Assembly (NCBI RefSeq): GCF_030272615.1
Contig: NC_081405.1
Coordinates: 316,920,041 to 316,984,040 of the forward strand
Direction of reading: 5' to 3'
Length of the DNA stretch: 64,000 nucleotides
Origin: Cryptomeria japonica
Lineage: Eukaryota; Streptophyta; Pinopsida; Cupressales; Cupressaceae
How positions within the stretch are numbered: position 1 is the first letter of the stretch; the number at the start of each line of letters is the position of its first letter. Below are positions 51,803-63,524 of the stretch, piece by piece. The notes under the pieces are model-generated. The model did no database searches, had not been told where the DNA came from, and worked only from the letters and a program-made list of their open reading frames with translations. A program made the translations under genes and the position numbers.

Positions 51803-54104
51803 AGGATTTTGAACTTTGATTGTAGATGAGCAAATTGTTTCATGTTGTTGATGTAAGTTTGATGTTGATATCTTTGTTTTGATGTGGAAACTGATATTGG
51901 ATATGTTTTGTTTGTGTACAGGAGCGATTGGGTGTTGTTCTGTCGAGGGAGAGATTCCCGAGACTATGGACGTTGATATCGAGATTGTCACAAGCAGATT
52001 TGGACATTATAGAGAGTTGTGGATTGACCTTTCTTCTAGATATGCCTCGGTTCACTGTGAACCGGGGGCTTTTGATAGCATTGGCAGAGAGGTGGCATAG
52101 CGACACGAACACCTTTCATTTTGCCACTGGAGAGATGACAGTGACACCGGAGGATTGCTACCGGATTTTACGGATTCTTGTAGTAGGGGCACTACTACCA
52201 TACGAGCAGTTAGAGGAGGGCGACACAAAGGCACTGCGCTGCATATTTCATGATGATACTATCTGTGGATATGAGATCCCCTGGCAGGAGTTTTTGGACC
52301 TAGACTATGCACCCCTACCATCTGTACTAGTAGGTTTTATTGGGGGATTCCTTTGTCCTGATCGTAGGTCATAGGGATTCTCGGTGGGATGGGGGTTAGT
52401 GTTGGAGGAGATGGTCACACAGGGCCAGAGATTTGCATGGGGGTCAGCGATGCTGGCTCATCTTTACAGGAGCCTTCATGAGGTAGTATACCTCAGTTAC
52501 GATAGCTTATCAACTGGCGTGACTCTATTACAGGTATGGTGCTGGGAGCACATTCCAATAGTGAGGCCACTGGCAGATAGAGACAGGCCCGTAGGTGCAG
52601 CATACGCCTACGGATATAGAGGTCTAGTTGTCTAGCATAAGCTGGGCAAACTAGAGCATTGGAGGAGGGTTTTTGATGATATTGATATGGTCACCTGGAG
52701 ATCGTATACAGGTTGTGAGGTATGGGCAGAGGATGGGGTAGAGATGCCCTTTGTATTTATGACGAGGTACCTGATTAGGAGGACCTCATATGTTATAGAG
52801 AGATTCTTGGTGACCCGAGTTTTGAGACAGTTCAGGCACCAGTAGGGTATTCTATAGGGAGCGTGTCTATATGCATGACGACAGCAGGATATAGCTGATT
52901 GGGGACCGACTATTGATAGTGCAGTGGCTATAGAGGAGTTTACAGGGTTGGCAGGATAGATCTGGGATTATGCCCCAGAGATTCAGGACACAGGGATGAC
53001 AGATGAGTTCACCCGTTTATTTGCTGTGCAGGTGGTGGCTAGGATCTCAGATCCGGAGGAGATGAGGCCATCATTTGATTCAAATGAGGAGGAGGAGGGA
53101 GACGGGGGAGATGATGGAGATGATGGGGATGATGGAGGACGAGGAGGTAGAGGAGCCAGAGGGAGGCGGGGAGATAGAGGGAGGAGAGGTATGGATATAG
53201 CTGTTAGGTAGGGGAGGATTGGCTATCAGAGCCGGTGGAGAGGGGAGAGTGGAGGAGACACTAGCTGCAGTGGGTGGTGAGGAGGAGTCGAGCCGACCAG
53301 CATAGAGGAGGAGGATAGATGTACTCCCACCTCCAGTACCTAGGACAGGCTAAGTGGGAGGGGTTCCTCCAGCACAGGTACTGCTATAGGTTCGAGTGCC
53401 AAGTCATGTGGAGGATGCACAGATCCGGACCTTGCAGATTACCGTTCAGCAGCTGTAGGCACAGATTTTGACCTATCAATAGCAGATTTCTCAATTGACC
53501 ACTGAGAGAGATACTAAGATAGAGCGACGAGGATGAGCGGAGGAGGCGTTGGTGAGTGTGCAGAGAGTAGCGGTGGGTGGTCCATTGAGAGACACCCTTA
53601 GAGAGCTGACGCGGAGAGTGCAGGAGGTAGAGTATTATAGGCAGCATTATGAGGTTGCAGTACCCAGAGATCGGCAAGTGGAGAGCTTTGCACAGTCGAG
53701 ATCGAGTTTATCTCGAACCACTAGGACATGATCTGAGAGCCGAGGTGTGATGGGGCCACCGAGACAGGACCCTCCTGGAGATCCAGGGGCAGGTGCATCT
53801 GGAGCGAGACCATCTCCATCAGGGGATAGTCATACTTGAGAGACATGGTCTCTATTGTATTTTTGAGCATTGTATTCGTTGTATTGGACACAGTTTTGAC
53901 ATATTTTGTACATCTGGATCATTTTTGAGATATATATATGGATGGCACCATTTTTGATCATGTGATGTGTATATGGATGCATGTTTTGTGAGCGAATTCC
54001 TCTTTCATATGATGATGTAATGTTTACATAGATGATGTAATGTATGATGCATGATGTATGTTTTTATATGCTATGAGATGTATCTTGAAAATGAGATGTA
54101 TGAT

Positions 54105-54275
54105 TATGATATGCAACTAATTGTAATATGATATGATGTAAAATGATGTAATAATGATGTAAAATGATAGGTATTGAATGATGTAAGAATGATCTGCAAC
54201 TAATTGTAAAATGATATGCAACTAATTGTAAAATGATGTGTAACTAATTGTAAAATGATATGCAACTAATTGTTT
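54105..54275 (+). repeat. Tandem repeat, about 22-base unit
   Basis: Copies of ATGATATGCAACTAATTGTAAA, three and a half in close tandem from about 54185 plus a diverged one near 54108. It lies in the tail between the antisense PMD gene and the end of pol. An imperfect 45-base direct repeat with GGTATAATTGAACCA follows at 54383-54510. No gene seen from 53840 to 55224. Confidence 0.75.
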
Positions 54276-55224
54276 TTGGAGCATCTCTCATTCTGTATTT
54301 GCCATCCGATATAACCATTTGTTTGCTTTCTTTGTGAATATCATCATGGAGCATTTATTGATTTTAGGATATGTTGAAAATTTATACAAGCATAATGGTA
54401 TAATTGAACCATAATGACCTGAGTAAAATTTACATGATATTTGATTTTGCAAGATAGCACAAGCGTGAAGGTATAATTGAACCAGGACGACCTGAGTGCG
54501 TATTGCGTAAACAAACAAGAGTAGATCATTTATATGCGTGAAATGGAATCAGGCCTTTAGTGATATGTAATGTATCACGTCTCAAGGCAAATATTCACAC
54601 AATACAAAGGATCGCCTCCTAGATAGAAGACTAAGAAAATATTGGAAGTTCCTCATGATCTCTAGCTTTGAAGCATTTTATGAGATAAGGAGAAAATTCT
54701 AATAATGAAAAAGTTCAAAATGCAAAATAATCAAGACTTTTATGAGATAATGCAACATTTAATACTTCAAAAAATCATCCATCCTTGAGATTCTTGTGTA
54801 TTGTTTTTGTTTTGGTTGTTGCGATAAAGCGTAGTTGTGTTTGTTGGATGTCATGTTTCTGATTTGTGCGATTTTGTGATGTTGAGAATGTTTGCAAAGT
54901 TTTGAACCAATTAATGCCCTAGCTGAGTGTGCCTCTTGATGTGAATAAGTACAGTGATTCCTAAGCCATGGTGGACTGCGGTAAGATGATAGATACAGAT
55001 GGATAACCCAGGATAGTGACTACGCTAAGTATGTCCTAAATGGATATATGCTAAGTGTCGGGCGATGGCCGATAGTGTTTTGATGGATAAAATGGCATGG
55101 ATATAGATAAAGGAGCCATTCTTTTACAAGGGCGCCTGTTTACCAGGTTTTCACCATTTGTTTTTGTTGTACTTTGTATTTTTGCTTTTTCTGGATTTTT
55201 TTTTTTTTCGTGCACTAGGATACC

Positions 55225-56280
55225 TTAAGTATAGTACTTCTTCAGATGAATGCTGTTAGTTCGATCATCGAGCACATCTCCTTCAGAATTTGTTAGCTAA
55301 TAGACACCTGATCCATAGACTGATATGATGACATAGGGACCCAACCAGTTAGGTTCAAAGCTCCCTTTCTTTTCTCTATCTTGCTGAGTTCTTGGATTTT
55401 CTTTGAGGACTAGATCACCAACCTTGAAGTTGCGAGGAATGACCTTGTGATTGTAGCTCCTGCACATGCGTTGCTGATATGCTTTAAGATGAGTATAAGC
55501 ATGTTGGCATCTTTCATCTAATAGTTTCAGTTCTTGCAGTCGGTTAACTCGATACTCTTCATCGGGGATTAAACCTTTCAAAGAGACTCTAAGAGATGGA
55601 ATTTCTACCTCCAAGGGTAAAATGGCCTCTGATCCATATACCAATGAATATGGTGTTGCTCCTGTAGGTGTGCAGATGATGGTCCTATATGCCCAAAGTG
55701 CTGGATTGAGTTGTACATGCCAATCTTTGCCTGCATCATTCACTGTTTTCTTGAGGATTTTTAGGATTGTCTTGTTAGATGCTTTTGCTTGACCATTTCC
55801 CTGTGGGTAGTATGGTGTAGAAAATCGATGTTGGATTTTGAATTTTTCACATAGTTCCTATACATCTTGGTTTTTGAAAGGTCGTCCATTATCTATGACA
55901 ATTGAACTTGGAATACCATATCTGCAGATCAGATAATTTAGGATAAAAGAGGTAATTTGTTTCCCGGTCACTGTGGTCATGGGAACTGCTTCTATCCATT
56001 TGGTAAAGTATTCTGTTGCAGTTATAATGAACTTGTGTCCATTTGAAGATGAAGGATGTATTTTGCCAACTAGGTCTAGTCCCCACTGACAAAAGGGCCA
56101 GGAGGTTGTAAATGGCTGCAGTTCCTGTGTTGGTGCATTTATCAGATTGCCATGGATCTGGCATTTAGGACATTTCTTGGCGAAATGATATGAGTCTTTC
56201 TCCATTGTAGGCCAGTGGTATCCCGTTCGTAGAAGCTTTTTAGCAAGAGTAGTGCCACAAATACCTTCATGAAGCTCGTG
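55225..56280 (-). other. Gypsy integrase domain
   Basis: Zinc-binding H-H-C-C (LHELHEG near 56265, CPKCQIHG near 56165), first Asp in WGLDLVG (near 56075) and second in VIDNGRPF (near 55890). The third catalytic residue, Glu in NGQAEA of relatives, is Lys (NGQAKAS near 55835), a GAA to AAA change. A C-terminal GPYVI segment ends near 55300. Stops lie at 55858 and 55297. Confidence 0.8.
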
Positions 56281-56619
56281 TAAAGCCGAATTGGAATCAT
56301 TATGATCAAGACAACGAAGAAGAGTACCATCTAGACCTTGACGATATAAGGTATCAGCGGTAAGGGTGTAATGGGCAGCTTGTCGAATAAAGTTACATTT
56401 TTGGTTACGGGATTGGTCAATGGGTAAGATATTATGCTTGAGGTAGTCGTATATTGGTCCATATAATGGAGAATCTGAACCAGTTAAGGCATATATAACC
56501 TGGGATTCAAAGTGGTCATAGGCGGGAGAGAACAGTTGCTCTACCAGGAATTCATAACGACTCTGTTGTTCTAGAATTTGTAGTAATGAAGCGATCATAG
56601 CCATTGCATCGGCTTCTTT

Positions 56620-57516
56620 GTTGTTCAACCTTGGTATTTGCTCGAAGGTGATGTGTACAAAATACTGTTTGAAGTCATCCACCATGCGTTTGTAGGGTAG
56701 TAGCTTGTCATCCTTTGTCTAATAGTTGTTGTTGATTTGATTGATGACTAGTTGTGAGTCTCCATAGACTTTTAACTCTATGATTTTCCATTCGACGACC
56801 ATTTTGATGCCTATGACCAATGCTTCATATTCAGCCACATTATTTGTACATGGGAACATAAGTCTATATGATCATGGTATAGTGTGTCCTTCAGGAGTGA
56901 TGAATAGAATGCCGACCCCTGAACCATGTTGTGTATAGGATCCATCAAAGTATAGGGTCCATTGTTTGGAAGAAAAAGCAAGAACATCCCTGTCTGGAAA
57001 TTCGATCTCCATGGTTTGTTTTCCTGATAGCGGTGCTTCAGCTAGCTGATCTGCAATTGCTTGTCCTTTGATGGCTCGTCTTTCTATTTAGTGGATATCA
57101 AATTCACTGAGAATCATAACCCATTTAGCCAATGGACCTGTGAGAGCTGCATTGCTGAGTAAATATTTGAGTGGATCAATCTTTGCCACTCGCTTTATAG
57201 TGTGTGCTAGCATATAATGTTGAAACTTCTAAGATGCAAAGACCACTGTTAGGCAAGCCTTTTCAATGAATGTATAGTTGAGTTCATAGCCATTCAATGT
57301 TCTACTGATGTAATATATGGCGTGTTCCTTTCCTTGTTGATCTTCTTGTGCCAATAGTGCCCCCAGTGAAATATCTATTGTTGAGATATATAGTATAAGA
57401 GGCTTTCCTACAACTGGTGGTACTAGAACTAGTGGATTCATCAGGTACTGTTTAATTTGGTAAAAAGATTCTGCACACTTAGTCTCCCATCTGAATGGTA
57501 CATTTTTGTGTAGCAA
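56620..57516 (-). other. Dual RNase H region of the gypsy element
   Basis: First RNase H at 57229-57516 reads LILYISTIDISLGALLAQED and continues with the YELNYTFIEKACL motif. A second domain at 56620-56965 reads YFDGSY (near 56950), NVAEYEAL, and GDSQLVI. Two RNase H copies mark the Tat clade. The first Asp of the first copy is replaced (YISTID for YxDAS), as is usual when the second copy is the active one. Confidence 0.75.
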
Positions 57517-57717
57517 GTGGTTAAATGGAAGACTTTTATTTGCTAGTTGAGCGATGAATCGCTTGATTGATTGAAGTCATCCTTGTAGAGATCTAAGTTG
57601 ACTGATATTCTTTGGTGGTGGCATGTCCATGATGGCTTGTACCTTTGCTGGATCAACTTCAATACCTTTAGCTGAGACTATGTAGCCTAGTAACTTGCTT
57701 GATGTAAGCCCAAAGAC

Positions 57718-58590
57718 TCACTTCTTAGGGTTGAGTCGGACTTGAAATTTCTGCAATCGATCAAATATCTTTGTTAGGATGCCGAGATGTTTAGCTCTGG
57801 TGAATGATTTAGCTAGTAAATCATCCACATAGTCTTCCATAAATGTGTGCATCATATCATGGAATATTGTTGTCATTTCTCTTTGATAAGTGGCTCCTGC
57901 ATTCTTTAAGCCAAAAGGCATAACATTCCAACAGTACGTTCCCCAAGGATAGGTGAATGCTATTTTGTCTTGATCTTCAGGAGCAATTTTTATTTGATTA
58001 TAGCCTGAGAAACCATCCATTAATGAGAGCATTGCCTGGCCCGCTGTGAAATCTACAATTATATCGATACTTGGCAGAGGAAAGTCATCCTTTGGGCAAG
58101 CTTTATTGACATCTCTGAAGTCAGTGCATATTCTAATACTACCATCTGGTTTTGAAACTGGAACAATGTTGGAAATCCATTCTGCATAGTCAATGGGTTG
58201 AATGAATCCGACGTCTAAGAGTTTCTTTAATTCAGTTTTGACCATGAGTGCCACCTGTGGATTCATCTTTCGTAGCTTTTGCTTGACTGGTTTGACTCGT
58301 GTAGAAATGGGCAAGTGATGCATGATTAAGTGTGGATCAACTCCGGACATATCAGCATATGACCAGGCAAAGTTAATTTGTTGTCCTTTAAAGAAGATGA
58401 TGAATGCCAATCTTTCCTCCTCTGTCAGAGATTTTGCAAGATGTATGTTTTTGGCTGCTTCTATGGTACCAATATTGATTGATTGAGTGGGCTCAATCAA
58501 TATGGGTGATCGCTCATGAAACTGTTTAGGAAGAGTGTCAAGTCTCCCATCGTTAGGTGCCTTAAAAAAGGTTTTCACCCTTAGATGCAT
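57718..58590 (-). other. Gypsy reverse transcriptase domain
   Basis: Open for 290 codons. Motifs: VPVSKPDGSIRICTDFRDVN, LSLMDGFSGYNQI, FTYPWGTYCWNVMPFGLKNA, and the catalytic MEDYVDDLL at about 57820. All RT catalytic aspartates are kept. Confidence 0.9.
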
Positions 58591-59579
58591 CCTTTATTTT
58601 TACTTTTTTGGGATCTAGAGCTTCCATTAACTAGTTTTTAGCATCAGATTCTTTATTTGATTCATTTTTGCGACTGAGAGACTTGGCATTCCCTGATAGA
58701 TAGACATCGTTATTTTGTTCACTGGTAGATCCTGTTTTAGGATTTACGATACATAGGTAATGGATAATAGATTCATCATCTGGGAAAATTGGTATATCAT
58801 GGGTTTCAGGTTCATTCCAGTCGATAAGATCAGGGAAGACAAGCGGTAAGGAATCGTTGGGTGGATCAAGTTCGGCTACCGTAAGTGTTAGGATAGAGTT
58901 GTCATCATGATGGGTCTTGGTTTTAAAGAAGTCTAGGGTTTTATTGAGGTCTTTGATGGTATCATCTTCTACATATACTTGTTCGTAATATTTCTGTTCG
59001 CTTTCCTGAACGTCATAGATATGTTGTGGTCCAAATTCAAGAGGTCTATCTTCTGCGTTATGTTCTTCTTGAGAAATGGATATGAAATCAATATCATCTG
59101 GGATATTTGTAGTAGTATCAGAGCAGGTACCCCATTCATATTCATTGGAATCTGTCTCATAGGCATCATCCCAAATTCTATCTGTGCTGCAAACAAGTAT
59201 GTTGTATGGTGAAAACAAATCTTTGATGATGGATACTATTTTGATATTCCATGTTGATTCTGTATCCGATCCATCTTCCACGGTCTAGATTTGTTCATAG
59301 ATTGTGCTTCCTCGAGGAAGAATGATGGTTTCTTGTAATGACATGATTTGTTCTTGAGCCATTGGTGTGTGAATATGAGCCACTACTACAAATATGGCCT
59401 TCTTATGATTTAAAATCTTTCCCTGATGCAACTTCTAATCTTGATGTTTTCATGCCTTGCGGATTGTTTATGCTGATTCAAAGAGTGCTTCCTGCCAGGA
59501 TTCTTCCTTGTACTTCTTCTTTTCCTTCCATTGAGGTTTTGCATTTGTGTGTGGTGGCCGTTTCAATAGGAAGGTGAAT

Positions 59580-59700
59580 TTAGAACCTAATCCTGCTTTA
59601 TTTCTACTAGGTTGTGAAGGAAGATCTATAGGTTCAGTGACTCCTTTGTGTTTCCCAATACGTCCTTTACTGCCATATCCCATTTGCTTCATGATTAAGT
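59580..59700 (-). other. G-patch-like segment of the gypsy polyprotein
   Basis: MKQMGYGSKGRIGKHKGVTE and GLGSK about 20 residues later match the G-rich pattern of a G-patch (GxGxGxG variants). Such segments occur between protease and RT in some Tat-type elements. RNA-binding is possible but not shown. Confidence 0.55.
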
Positions 59701-60412
59701 AGCCTTTTCCATACAGGTGCGTTGGTAGAACAATGTCCAGAGTGGTTGCTCTATTATCTTCTTTATCTTTGTATAGCTAGCTAAGAACGTCCTTATCTTC
59801 TGATTCATGTGCTAGAGTACCCAATTGGATGAAGGTACCATCAAATTTAGTGATGGGCTGAGTTGCCAGATGTGTTGATATAGTAGGTAAACCATGCGAT
59901 CTAGGTGATGTTGGCAATCTGGTCAAACATAAAGGCTCCAGAGAATATTCTCCCATGCCCTGGTCTTTGATTTGCATTTTCTGTCTGAAGTCTCCCCATA
60001 AGGAGTTGGATTTTGCTGTTGGTGGATTGGATGTTGAAGACCGTTGCTTTTCTCTGTTATGAGGAACCAAACTATCTTGGGCTGCCCCCATTACATTGCA
60101 ATGTTGAAATGGATTGTGATCAGCTGTTATGGATATTTCTTGTCCATCATAAGGAAACTTGACACATTGGTGATATGTAGAAGGTACTGCTTGCATTTCA
60201 TGTATCCAGGGTCGTCCTAATAAGATATTGTAGGTGAGATCAATATCTAAGACCTAACATATAGTATCCTTTTGCACTGGTCCTACTTGAATAGGTAATA
60301 TTATTGTTCCTTTAGAGGACCTTTCCTCATCATCATATGCTTTTATGGTAATCTTTTTACAAGGATCAATAGATTCTTCTGAGAAGCTTAGTGCACAGAT
60401 AAGCTTTAAAGT

Positions 60413-61100
60413 ACATAAATTAAGTCCGGCTCCTCCATCTATTAAGTCTCTTTTTACTCGGTGTTTCCAAACAATGACTTCAATATGTAGAGGAGTATTA
60501 TGTGGATGACTCAATGAAGTATTGTCATGCTCTGAGAAGGTGAGGTTATGAGGTTCTGTCATATGGGCGACCATGACTTGAAATCTGTCTGTATCCAGAT
60601 TTTGAGGTACATTTGTTTCCAATAGTGCTTGTTCCAATATGTCTTTGTGTTTTGGGGATAGTTTCAACAATTCCAAGATAGATATCTGAACTGGAGTCTT
60701 GCATAGTTGGTTAACCAAGTCGTATTGGATTTTTGGTGTGGCAGCGGGAGGTGAAGTATGTCCCTTCAAGACATATTTCTGAGTCCAGGTTGTTACATTG
60801 ATAGATTCATGATCATGCTGATCTCGAATGGTTATGGCATTGACTTGATGGTCTTCAGCTGATATGTGGTTGATTGTGTTGTTGTAGATGTGATTAATAC
60901 GAGCTCCGCATGTATCATTTGAAGTTGATGCTCCATCTTTGTTGTAATTTGGGAGAAGATTTTTGAAGGCTTCGTGATCATTATTTGTTTTGAGACCATC
61001 CACCGTTAAGTCACCTCGATCAATCATGTCCTGGACTATGTGTTTCAATCTCATGCACTCGTTTGTTCTATGACCCTTGTTGCGATGGAAATCACAATAG
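60413..61100 (-). other. Gypsy CCHC knuckle and protease region
   Basis: The knuckle is C-x2-H-x4-H-x4-C (CDFHRNKGHRTNEC), a variant common in Tat and Athila types. The protease site reads LIDGGAGLNLC, with Asp-Gly-Gly instead of Asp-Ser/Thr-Gly, also seen in these lineages. A YNILLGRPWIHE motif follows near 60190-60240. Confidence 0.78.
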
Positions 61101-61479
61101 TGTGAATCATTCCACCAAGGTAGTTTGATTGGGGGTTCATAATTGTTGATTGGAGGCAAAGAAAGAATCTTGTTTGCCAACAGTTCTCTGAATGCGGATT
61201 CTAATGATTGGCCTAGTGGTGTGAAGATACACTTTTGAAAATTGTTAGTGTTGTTGCGTGAATTGTTGTTAGGCCCTGGATTCAGGTTTTTGCTTTGATT
61301 ATCATTGGCGTTGTTGGTGTTGAGTTGTCCTTGAGCATTGTTTGGTGCATATGTGTTAGCACTGGGAGTAGCATTTTTAGGATTTTTTGCATTTTGAGTA
61401 TTTCTTGATAATGCAAGCACTAGTTGTTTAGATTTGGGATCATATAATTCATTGTTGCTTTCATTTTTGTTTCGAGTCC

Positions 61480-62200
61480 AAAATCAAGATTTGTCAACAT
61501 TGGTGTTGTTTTGGTTATTGTAGTTTGATGAGTTCGTTCCTTCCTTGTAGAACTTGAGTGTTCCCTTTTTGACACAAGCTTCCTCTACTTGAATGCCATT
61601 TTCAATCAATTTGGCGAAAAATGGTATGCATTGAAGTTTGAGTCTGTAACTCATTTCGCCATTTAAGTTATCAATGAAGATTTCCATTTTTTCTTTTTTA
61701 GGAATATCTCAAGGATATCTTGATACCATGCATTGCCAACGCTGAAGGAATAACATGAATGTTTCATTGTTCTTTTATTTGGTGTTGCAAACATCGAGCA
61801 TGGTTATGGCATGTTGGATGTTGTAGGAATAGTGGGTGATGAATTTGTTAACCAATTCGTCAAATGATCTGACAGGTGGTGTAATCTTGGATAACCATTC
61901 CATTGTTTGTCCTCCCAAGCTTCTTGGGAATAACCTCATTAGATAAGTGTCATCATGAGCAAATTCAAGACTCATGGTACAAAATTCTCGAACATGATCC
62001 CGAGGATCACTTTTCCCATCATATTTATCAAATTTGGGAACGTCTGAGTTTGAAGGAAAAGGTACCATGTTTAATCTTCTGTCAAAGGGATAAGGATAGA
62101 TTTCATTTATAGAGTACCGCACTGTTGTCCCTTGTTGCATATCTTGTATTTGTCTTTGCAACATTTGCATTTGTTGAGTAAGAGCAACCAAGGGTGCATT
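61480..62200 (-). other. Gag domain of the gypsy element
   Basis: Retrotransposon Gag motif: FDKYDGKSDPRDHVREF, then LGGQTMEWLSKITPPVRSF and ELVNKFITHY. The stop at 61775 divides it. Upstream (62243-63043) is a Glu-rich, proline-poor leader region of unknown role. Confidence 0.82.
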
Positions 62201-63524
62201 ATCTTATCGAGGGATGAATTCTTCCCTCGTATTTGTTCTTAACTAAAAAGGTGTAGTAAACAGTATGTGTTGTTCTGGGGTTTCGAGCTCAGGTATATGC
62301 ATTTCTGGTATATGTTGCTCTAGAATATGTTGCTCAGGTATGCGAGTTTCTTCTTCTCTTTGTTGTTCTTGATATGTATATTGTTGAGACCCAGTTTGAA
62401 AGACGTTTGTGTCAAAATCTTCAAGAAGTTTAACGCTTTTACTCGTAAGCATGAGTAGATATTTTTCTTTGTCATTTTCCATAAGTTTTTCGATGAGTTT
62501 TTGGAATGAAGGATTTTCTTGACATTCCTGTAGAATTGCGTCAGTAATTTCAGGCTCTTCTGAGTGTGGCACTTCAAAAGGGTTTGATAATCTGCGATTG
62601 ATACTTGATTCTGCATGTGTCTCGCTTTGTTTCTTTGAGAGCGAGCGACAAGCATTTTAATAGAAACTTTCAGTGATGAAAGGAACAAAGTCCTCTTCGA
62701 TGTGTCACTCGGGCATTGGTGGTTCTGGCCGAGATGTGTTATATGTGATGCACTCATCGGGCAAGAATGCTAGATTGATCTTTCCTCCGCGGTTTATCTT
62801 TTGATTAAAAGCAGACTTTTGACAGTATGCTCTTATTTTCAGGGGTTCTTTGTCAAATTCGTTAGATTTGTTTTGGATATAACATTTGACGTGATGAAGA
62901 AATACCCGATGAGATTTGAAGAGTTGACAATTGATGTATAAAAACTTATTTCTCTTGATGAATTTGGAAAAGCTAGGTTGTTGTTTCTTCAACATGATGT
63001 TACAATAGATGTTCTTTCTTCTCAGAATAAGGGGATTAGTCATGCATGAGTGATCAATGATTTCCTTTGATTTGTTTGGATTCAGTTGATGCTTGTTTTG
63101 AAAATTTCAAATCTTACTTTATCAGAATGAAGGTTTAGATGCCCCTTCATGACAAAGCGTGCCAAATGATATGGATATAAAGTTTCCTGATCTGGAAACT
63201 AGATTTGACAATTTGAAAATTTTAGACAAGTGTTTTTGAGATAAAAATCCGTAAGATGGTAAAGGATTTGATTGATACTGATGATGAAAATTTTTTAGAT
63301 TATGATAGGAGAGACATCCTCTATTGCTCGATTCGTTTCAGATTCTGACAACTTTGTTTGACACAAATTTAGCTTGAGAAAAGTTTTTAATGGTTTGTTT
63401 TTGTCACTCTGGTTTGATAAAAGATGATTTTTGATGAAAAAGTCTTCTAAAATGTTTTTGAAAATTTCAAAAAAATTTCAGTTTTAACTCTCTGTTTTTC
63501 AGCCTTGGATCACGTGTTAGAACA

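Larger units (their letters stand above)
50807..53839 (+). pseudogene. Plant mobile domain (PMD) gene carried antisense in the gypsy element, inactivated
   Basis: Proposed exon 1 is 50807-50881 (25 codons, ending at GTAATT). The intron is 50882-51921, ending TTGTGTACAG. Exon 2 starts in phase at 51922. The PMD core is clear in exon 2: FTVNRGLLIALAERWHSDT, then THFATGEMT-like NTFHFATGEMTVTPEDCYRI, and the LPYEQL region (52040-52220). A Trp-rich middle follows (52384-52990), then an acidic and Gly/Arg-rich tail (53080-53190) and a Gln/Glu-rich probable coiled coil to the stop at 53837. Stops at 52372, 52633, several between 52840 and 52970, and at 53209, plus one frame shift after 53211, break it. 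PMD proteins occur in host genes such as MAIN and in transposons; their role in elements is unknown. Splice sites are inferred. Confidence 0.7.
55225..63043 (-). pseudogene. Tat-type Ty3-gypsy Gag-Pol polyprotein, inactivated
   Basis: From the ATG at 63043 one phase is kept to about 58600, then pol continues in another phase to the stop at 55225. Order: Gag (62200-61480), CCHC-like knuckle (61055-61100), protease (60413-60446), a linker with G-patch (59580-59700), an acidic stretch (58630-59280), RT with YVDD (57820-57831), RNase H (57229-57516), a second RNase H (56620-56965), and integrase (55225-56280). In-phase stops at about 62702, 62630, 62243, 61775, 61484, 60254 and 59777, and later at 55858 and 55297, break it. 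The switch in phase near 58563-58568 falls in a run of six A/T bases. The frame otherwise stays open for hundreds of codons, so the copy is younger than copia B. Confidence 0.87.

Noticed and set aside
53384-53677. 97-codon minus-strand frame in the PMD gene
   Set aside because: Shadow of the plus-strand frame whose protein similarity is clear upstream.
62320-62757. 145-codon minus-strand frame overlapping gypsy gag leader
   Set aside because: It is in another phase from the conserved Gag frame, which continues through the same bases.
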